Assembly: GCA_025937035.1 (NCBI GenBank) | Contig: JAICSG010000105.1 | Span: 1 to 9,365, forward strand | Reading direction: 5' to 3' | DNA: 9,365 nucleotides | From: Thermoanaerobaculia bacterium | GTDB taxonomy: Bacteria; Acidobacteriota; Thermoanaerobaculia; Multivoradales; UBA5704 | Shown here: in pieces, positions 5,635-9,365 of the stretch | How positions within the stretch are numbered: the stretch's first letter is position 1 | Layout of the letters: each line of letters opens with the position of its first letter | Made by a program: the position numbers and the translations under genes | Notes under the pieces: generated by a model | Told to the model about the DNA's origin: nothing | Seen by the model: the letters and a program-made list of their open reading frames with translations, nothing else | Databases searched by the model: none

Positions 5635-6913
5635 TCCCGTGCCGTCGCTCTCTCCGGGCCTCCTCCTCTGGGCCTTCGTGCTGCTCACCCCGGTGGCGAT
5701 GACCGCCGCCACCCTCTCCGCCCTGCTGGAGCGGAGCGGCCCCATCCGCCTGCGCCACTGGGCCGAGGAGGCGGGGGGCTCGCTGCGCAAGGTCTTCGAG
5801 ACCCCGGTCCGCTTCGGGGTCTTCCGCTACCTGCTGTCGCTCCTCTCGCGGACCCTGCCGATCATCCTCGCCGTCCTCCTCACCGGCTGCCTGATCCGCT
5901 TCCATCGCGCCCATCCGACGCTCTGGGCCTTCGGGGTGGTCCTCCTGCTGGTCGCCGCCACCGAGGCGGTCAACCGGGCGCTGGTCGGCCAGGACCCGGA
6001 GCGGGCCCTGCGGACGCTGACCCGCGTCTACCGCGTGGCCCTCTGGCTGCTCTCGCCCCTGGTGCGCCTGCTCACTCCCTTCGTCCCCGCGGAGGCCTTC
6101 GCGCGCCACGAGGAGGGGGAGGACGACGCCGCCTCCGACGAGGAGATCGAGGCCTTCATCGACGTCGGCACCCGCGAGGGCATCCTGGAGCCGCAGGAGG
6201 GGGAGTGGCTGTGGGGGATCGTCGGCTTCGGCGACACCCAGGCGCGCAGCGTGATGACGCCGCGCATCGACCTGGTCTGCGCCCCCGTCGAGTCGGCCCT
6301 CGACGTCCTGGCCGACCGCTTCGTGGAGTCCGGCCACTCGCGCATTCCGGTCTACGAGGACTCGATCGACCACGTCATCGGCATCCTCCACATCCGGGAC
6401 GTGCTGCGGGCCCTGCGCTCCCCCGAGCCGCTGGCCGTCCGCGACCTGCTGAAGCCGGCGCTCTTCATCCCCGAGACCAAGCCGCTCGGCGAGCTGTTCA
6501 AGGAGCTTCAGGCACGCTTCCAGCAGGTGGCCATCGTGGTGGACGAGTACGGCGGCACGGCCGGCCTGGTGACGGTCGAGGACCTGCTGGAAGAGATCGT
6601 GGGCGAGATCATGGACGAGCACGAGGCGTTGGCGGCCGAGCTCGAGCCGCTGGAGAACGGCGCCTATCGGCTCGACGGCCGCGCCCACATCGAGCTGCTC
6701 GACGAGCTGTTCGGCGTGGAGATCGAGGACCCGGAGTACGAGACCGTGGCCGGGCTGATCTTCAGCGTCCTCGGCTCCGTGCCGCAGGTAGGGGAGACGG
6801 TGGAGAGCCATGGCCTCCGCTTCACCGTCGAGGCGGTGGCCGACCGTCGCATCCAGACCGTGCGCGTCGAGAAGATCGGCGCCGAGGAAGAGGCCCGGGA
6901 GGCGGAAGCCTGA
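5627..6913 (+). CDS. corC: CorC/HlyC (CNNM-like) membrane protein with CBS pair and CorC_HlyC domain
   Basis: The family comprises Mg2+/Co2+ transport-associated membrane proteins; this locus is the YbeX position beside YbeZ-YbeY. The 428 residues start with a DUF21/CNNM-type membrane region (about 10-152; hydrophobic segments near 11-30, 66-90, 97-115 and 136-152). An acidic linker (161-175) and a CBS pair (about 205-330) follow, and then the CorC_HlyC domain (about 340-417). Clear signatures are [10 protein letters not shown] (207-216), [10 protein letters not shown] (235-244) and [20 protein letters not shown] (305-324). The cytoplasmic half is textbook, but the membrane half is divergent. 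The usual SxSE motif of helix 1 reads ATLS (28-31), and ExxPK reads EAVNR (113-117) in my alignment by eye. Transport activity is therefore uncertain; a regulatory or ribosome-linked YbeX-like role is possible. It overlaps ybeY by 8 nt and era by 1 nt. Confidence 0.9.
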   Translation: MPDPVPSLSPGLLLWAFVLLTPVAMTAATLSALLERSGPIRLRHWAEEAGGSLRKVFETPVRFGVFRYLLSLLSRTLPIILAVLLTGCLIRFHRAHPTLWAFGVVLLLVAATEAVNRALVGQDPERALRTLTRVYRVALWLLSPLVRLLTPFVPAEAFARHEEGEDDAASDEEIEAFIDVGTREGILEPQEGEWLWGIVGFGDTQARSVMTPRIDLVCAPVESALDVLADRFVESGHSRIPVYEDSIDHVIGILHIRDVLRALRSPEPLAVRDLLKPALFIPETKPLGELFKELQARFQQVAIVVDEYGGTAGLVTVEDLLEEIVGEIMDEHEALAAELEPLENGAYRLDGRAHIELLDELFGVEIEDPEYETVAGLIFSVLGSVPQVGETVESHGLRFTVEAVADRRIQTVRVEKIGAEEEAREAEA

Positions 6914-7815
6914 TGCCCAAGTCCGGAACCGTCGCGCTGGTCGGCCGGCCCAACGCCGGCAAGTCGACCCTGATGAACCGCCTGCTGGAGGAGAAGCTCG
7001 CCATCGTCTCCGACAAGCCGCAGACGACCCGCCACCGCATCGTGGGCATCCTCTCCGGCGAGCGCGGGCAGATGGTCTTCTACGACACGCCCGGCATTCA
7101 CAAGCCCCTCCACCGGCTCAACCGCCAGATGGTGCGCTACGCCCTCGACGCCATGAACGACGCCGACGTGAGCTGCCTGCTGGTGGACGCCTCCGAGAAG
7201 TTCGGCAAGGGGGATGCCTACATGCTCGACCTCGCCGGCAAGGCCAAGGAGCCGCGGGTGCTGGTCCTCAACAAGGCCGACCGGGTGAAGAAGCCGAACC
7301 TGCTGCCGCGCATCGAGCAGTACGCCAAGACCGGGCTGTTCCAGGAGATCGTGCCGATCAGCGCCCAGACGGGGGAGAACTGCGATCGCCTGCTCGACGT
7401 CCTCTGGGATCTCCTGCCGGAGGGGGAGCCGCTGTTCGACCCCGAGCTCCTGACCATCCACCCCGAACGTTTCCTGGTGACCGAGCGCATCCGCGAGAAG
7501 GTGCTGGAGCTGACCACCGACGAGCTCCCCTTCTCGACCGCCGTCGTCCTGGAGCGCTGGGAGGAAGCCCCGGAAAGTGACCTCCTCAAGATCTACGCCT
7601 CGATCCTTGTCGACCGGCCGGGGCAGAAGGGGATCGTCGTCGGCAAACAGGGGTCGATGATCAAGGCCATCGGCACCGCCGCCCGGTTGGACCTGGAGGA
7701 GTACCTCGGCCGCCGCGTCTTTTTGGATCTGAATGTCCGCCTGGAGCCCGACTGGCGGGAGGACAAGGCGTTGCTGGCTCAGATCGACCGGGATGTGGAT
7801 TTGGGGGTGGAGTAG
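6913..7815 (+). CDS. era: GTPase Era, 30S ribosome assembly
   Basis: Era is the essential GTPase that binds the 3' end of 16S rRNA during 30S assembly, close in function to YbeY encoded two genes upstream. The 300-residue protein has the full family length. G1 is GRPNAGKS (11-18), G2 contains PQTTRHRI (36-43), G3 is DTPG (58-61), G4 is NKAD (120-123) and G5 is SAQTG (150-154). The C-terminal KH domain carries GIVVGKQG (240-247) and then EYLGRRVFLDL. The start ATG overlaps the upstream stop as TGATG, showing coupling. The long open frame further upstream is a shadow of the CorC-like gene. era is the last gene of the + strand block; the pirin gene converges on it with 2 nt between stop codons. 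Confidence 0.98.
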   Translation: MPKSGTVALVGRPNAGKSTLMNRLLEEKLAIVSDKPQTTRHRIVGILSGERGQMVFYDTPGIHKPLHRLNRQMVRYALDAMNDADVSCLLVDASEKFGKGDAYMLDLAGKAKEPRVLVLNKADRVKKPNLLPRIEQYAKTGLFQEIVPISAQTGENCDRLLDVLWDLLPEGEPLFDPELLTIHPERFLVTERIREKVLELTTDELPFSTAVVLERWEEAPESDLLKIYASILVDRPGQKGIVVGKQGSMIKAIGTAARLDLEEYLGRRVFLDLNVRLEPDWREDKALLAQIDRDVDLGVE

Positions 7816-7821
7816 GCCTAC
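7812..7821. other. 10-bp palindrome joining the era and pirin stop codons
   Basis: GTAGGCCTAC is a perfect palindrome whose two halves contain the TAG stop of era (+) and the TAG stop of the pirin gene (-). It is too short to act as a terminator alone, and no T-run is present. No other space for a terminator exists between the two genes. Confidence 0.35.
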
Positions 7822-8729
7822 CGCCCCTCCGGATTCAAAAACGTCCCCTCCCGCAGCTCCTCGAAAGCCCGCCGGAGCTGCTCCTGCGTGTTCATCACGA
7901 TCGGCCCGTACCAGGCCACCGGCTCCTGGAGCGGCTTGCCGGAGACCAGCAGGAAGCGGAGCCCCTCCTCGCCCGCCTGCACCGTGACCTCGTCGCCGCG
8001 GTCGAAGAGCACCAGCGAACGGTCGTCCGCCTCCGCGGGAGGGGCCGTGTCGGCCCAGCCCACCCCTTCGGTGGGCACCGCCAGCGGGGCCGAGGCGTTG
8101 CAGAATTTCCCGGAGCCCGCGAAGACGTAGGCGAAGGCGTGGCGGGTGGTCTCCACGGGGAGCGACTTCCGGTGTCCCGGAGCCACCGACACGTCGAGAT
8201 AGACCGGATCGGCGGCGATGCCGTCCACCGGGCCCCTCTGGCCCCAGAAATCGCCGCAGACCACCCGGACGTGGGTGCCGTCGTCGTCCGTGATCTCCGG
8301 GATATCCGCCGCCTTGACCTCCTGATAGCGGGGCTCCGTCATCTTGAGCGACGACGGGAGGTTCCCCCAGAGCTGGAAGCCGTGCATGCGGCCGGCCGGG
8401 TCCCCCTTGGGCATCTCCTGATGGATGATCCCGCGCCCGGCGGTCATCCACTGCACGTCCCCCGCGCCGATGGCCCCGCGGTTGCCCAGGCTGTCGCCGT
8501 GCTCCACGGTGCCGGCGAGGACGTAGGTGATGGTCTCGATCCCGCGGTGAGGGTGCCACGGGAAGCCCGCCAGATAGTCCTCCGGGATGTCGTTGCGGAA
8601 GTCGTCGAGCAGGAGGAAGGGGTCGAATTCGGACGGATCGCCGAAGCCGAAGGCGCGGCGCAGGTGCACGCCGGCCCCTTCGAGCGTGGGCTTGGAGCGG
8701 ACGAGCCGTTTGACCGGGCGGATGGACAT
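7818..8729 (-). CDS. Pirin-family bicupin protein
   Basis: Pirins are soluble metal-binding bicupins; some, such as YhhW, act as quercetin 2,3-dioxygenases, and others are regulatory or have unknown substrates. The 303-residue length is typical. The N-terminal cupin has WHPHRGIETITYVL (58-71) and GRGIIHQEMP (98-107), giving the four expected metal ligands His59, His61, His103 and Glu105. The motif DPFLLLDDF (36-44) near the N-terminus is a further pirin hallmark. The C-terminal pirin_C cupin ends with GPIVMNTQEQLRRAFEELREGTF. A strong SD, AGGAGG (complement of 8735-8740), sits 5 nt before the ATG. The gene is divergent from the DUF2277 gene and convergent with era. The substrate cannot be deduced. 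Confidence 0.95.
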   Translation of the reverse strand: MSIRPVKRLVRSKPTLEGAGVHLRRAFGFGDPSEFDPFLLLDDFRNDIPEDYLAGFPWHPHRGIETITYVLAGTVEHGDSLGNRGAIGAGDVQWMTAGRGIIHQEMPKGDPAGRMHGFQLWGNLPSSLKMTEPRYQEVKAADIPEITDDDGTHVRVVCGDFWGQRGPVDGIAADPVYLDVSVAPGHRKSLPVETTRHAFAYVFAGSGKFCNASAPLAVPTEGVGWADTAPPAEADDRSLVLFDRGDEVTVQAGEEGLRFLLVSGKPLQEPVAWYGPIVMNTQEQLRRAFEELREGTFLNPEGR

Positions 8730-8750
8730 AAGGGCCTCCTACGGGATAAT
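8723..8750 (+). promoter_or_regulatory. Candidate sigma70-type promoter for the DUF2277 gene, overlapping the pirin start
   Basis: TGGACA (8723-8728, 5 of 6 to TTGACA) and GATAAT (8745-8750, 5 of 6 to TATAAT) are separated by 16 bp on the + strand. The start point would lie near 8757, about 50 nt before the DUF2277 ATG. The -35 overlaps the pirin start codon and the spacer covers its SD, so transcription complexes for the two genes may interfere. The match stands out in such GC-rich DNA. I see no equally good promoter for pirin on the - strand. Confidence 0.5.
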
Positions 8751-8807
8751 CAGACCTCTGGCAAGGCCCAGACTACACCAGACCAGCCCGGAGGACGCTG
8801 AGCTCCC

Positions 8808-9080
8808 ATGTGCAGAAACATCAAGCCCCTCTTCAACTTCGACCCGCCGGTCACCGACGCGGAGATCCGCGACGCCTCCCTGCAGTTCGTGCGGAAGATC
8901 AGCGGCTTCACCCGCCCGTCCAAGGCGAACGAGGCCGCCTTCGAGGCCGCCGTGGAGCAGATCTCCGAGGCCGCCCACACCCTGCTCGCCTCGCTGGTGA
9001 CCCAGGCGCCTCCCCGCGACCGGGAGACCGAGGCCACCAAGGCGCGCGAAAGATCGGCGCGCCGGTTCGCCGTTTCGTGA
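8808..9080 (+). CDS. DUF2277 family small protein
   Basis: This 90-residue protein matches the DUF2277 family as I know it. The start MCRNIKPLFNF with Cys2 is the family hallmark, followed by PPVTDAEIRDASLQFVRKISGF and PSKANEAAFEAAVEQI. The C-terminal part has the helical, charged APPRDRETEATKARERSARRF stretch. No function is known for the family. It is all soluble, mostly helical by composition, with no signal peptide or TM segment. The SD-like GGAGGA at 8790-8795 is 12 nt from the ATG, rather far. The gene has its own likely promoter and is divergent from pirin. Its 3' end can form a bulged stem (9047-9059 with 9068-9077) just before the stop, possibly limiting read-through into the converging gene 7 nt away. 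Confidence 0.88.
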   Translation: MCRNIKPLFNFDPPVTDAEIRDASLQFVRKISGFTRPSKANEAAFEAAVEQISEAAHTLLASLVTQAPPRDRETEATKARERSARRFAVS

Positions 9081-9087
9081 TGCCGGC

Positions 9088-9365
<278 letters not shown>

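Noticed and set aside
6205..6912. Upstream extension of era
   Set aside because: It is a shadow of the CorC-like gene. The Era P-loop lies 10 residues after the ATG at 6913, as normal for the family.
6664..8559. 631-codon - strand frame across era and the pirin gene
   Set aside because: It runs antisense to era and out of frame with the well-supported pirin gene. Composition is low-complexity Arg/Gly/Ala.
8139..8801. 220-codon + strand frame opposite the pirin gene
   Set aside because: The pirin frame on the other strand has all metal ligands and a strong SD; the opposite frame has no recognisable features.

Overview
The window is a very GC-rich stretch of bacterial chromosome, densely packed with conserved housekeeping genes. 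All genes from the left edge to about 7.8 kb lie on the + strand. The core order is phoH, pgpH, ybeY, a CorC/HlyC-type CBS protein, then era. This is the widespread ybeZ-ybeY-ybeX / era neighbourhood, with the 7TM-HD phosphodiesterase gene pgpH inserted as in Firmicutes, Deltaproteobacteria and Acidobacteriota. The composition, the pgpH insertion and the repeat upstream of phoH suggest a GC-rich environmental lineage such as Acidobacteriota or a deltaproteobacterial relative. No rRNA or other phylogenetic marker is present to settle this.

Layout. The left edge holds the His-rich end of an unidentified gene that overlaps tsaE (t6A tRNA modification ATPase) by ATGA. A 3-hydroxybutyryl-CoA dehydrogenase gene with its own strong ribosome binding site follows after 38 nt. 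A 381-nt non-coding gap comes next. It contains a 220-bp nested inverted-repeat element, a plausible extended -10 promoter, a strong hairpin and a tiny possible leader ORF ahead of phoH. The phoH-pgpH-ybeY-corC-era block is tightly packed: the last three junctions are overlaps of 4, 8 and 1 nt, which points to one translationally coupled operon. It joins RNA maturation (PhoH, YbeY), ribosome assembly (Era), predicted cyclic-di-AMP turnover (PgpH) and a CBS-domain membrane protein.

The right part runs the other way. A pirin-family gene on the - strand converges on era with 2 nt between stop codons. It is divergent from a small DUF2277 gene on the + strand, for which a good sigma70-type promoter overlaps the pirin start codon. 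The C-terminal end of an old-yellow-enzyme family NADPH dehydrogenase (NamA/YqjM-like) enters on the - strand at the right edge.

I see no CRISPR array, phage, toxin-antitoxin or evident new defence system. The most interesting non-routine signals are the repeat element, the structured phoH leader with its mini-ORF, the degenerate ion-site motifs in the CorC-like protein, and a G10 tract inside the dehydrogenase gene.
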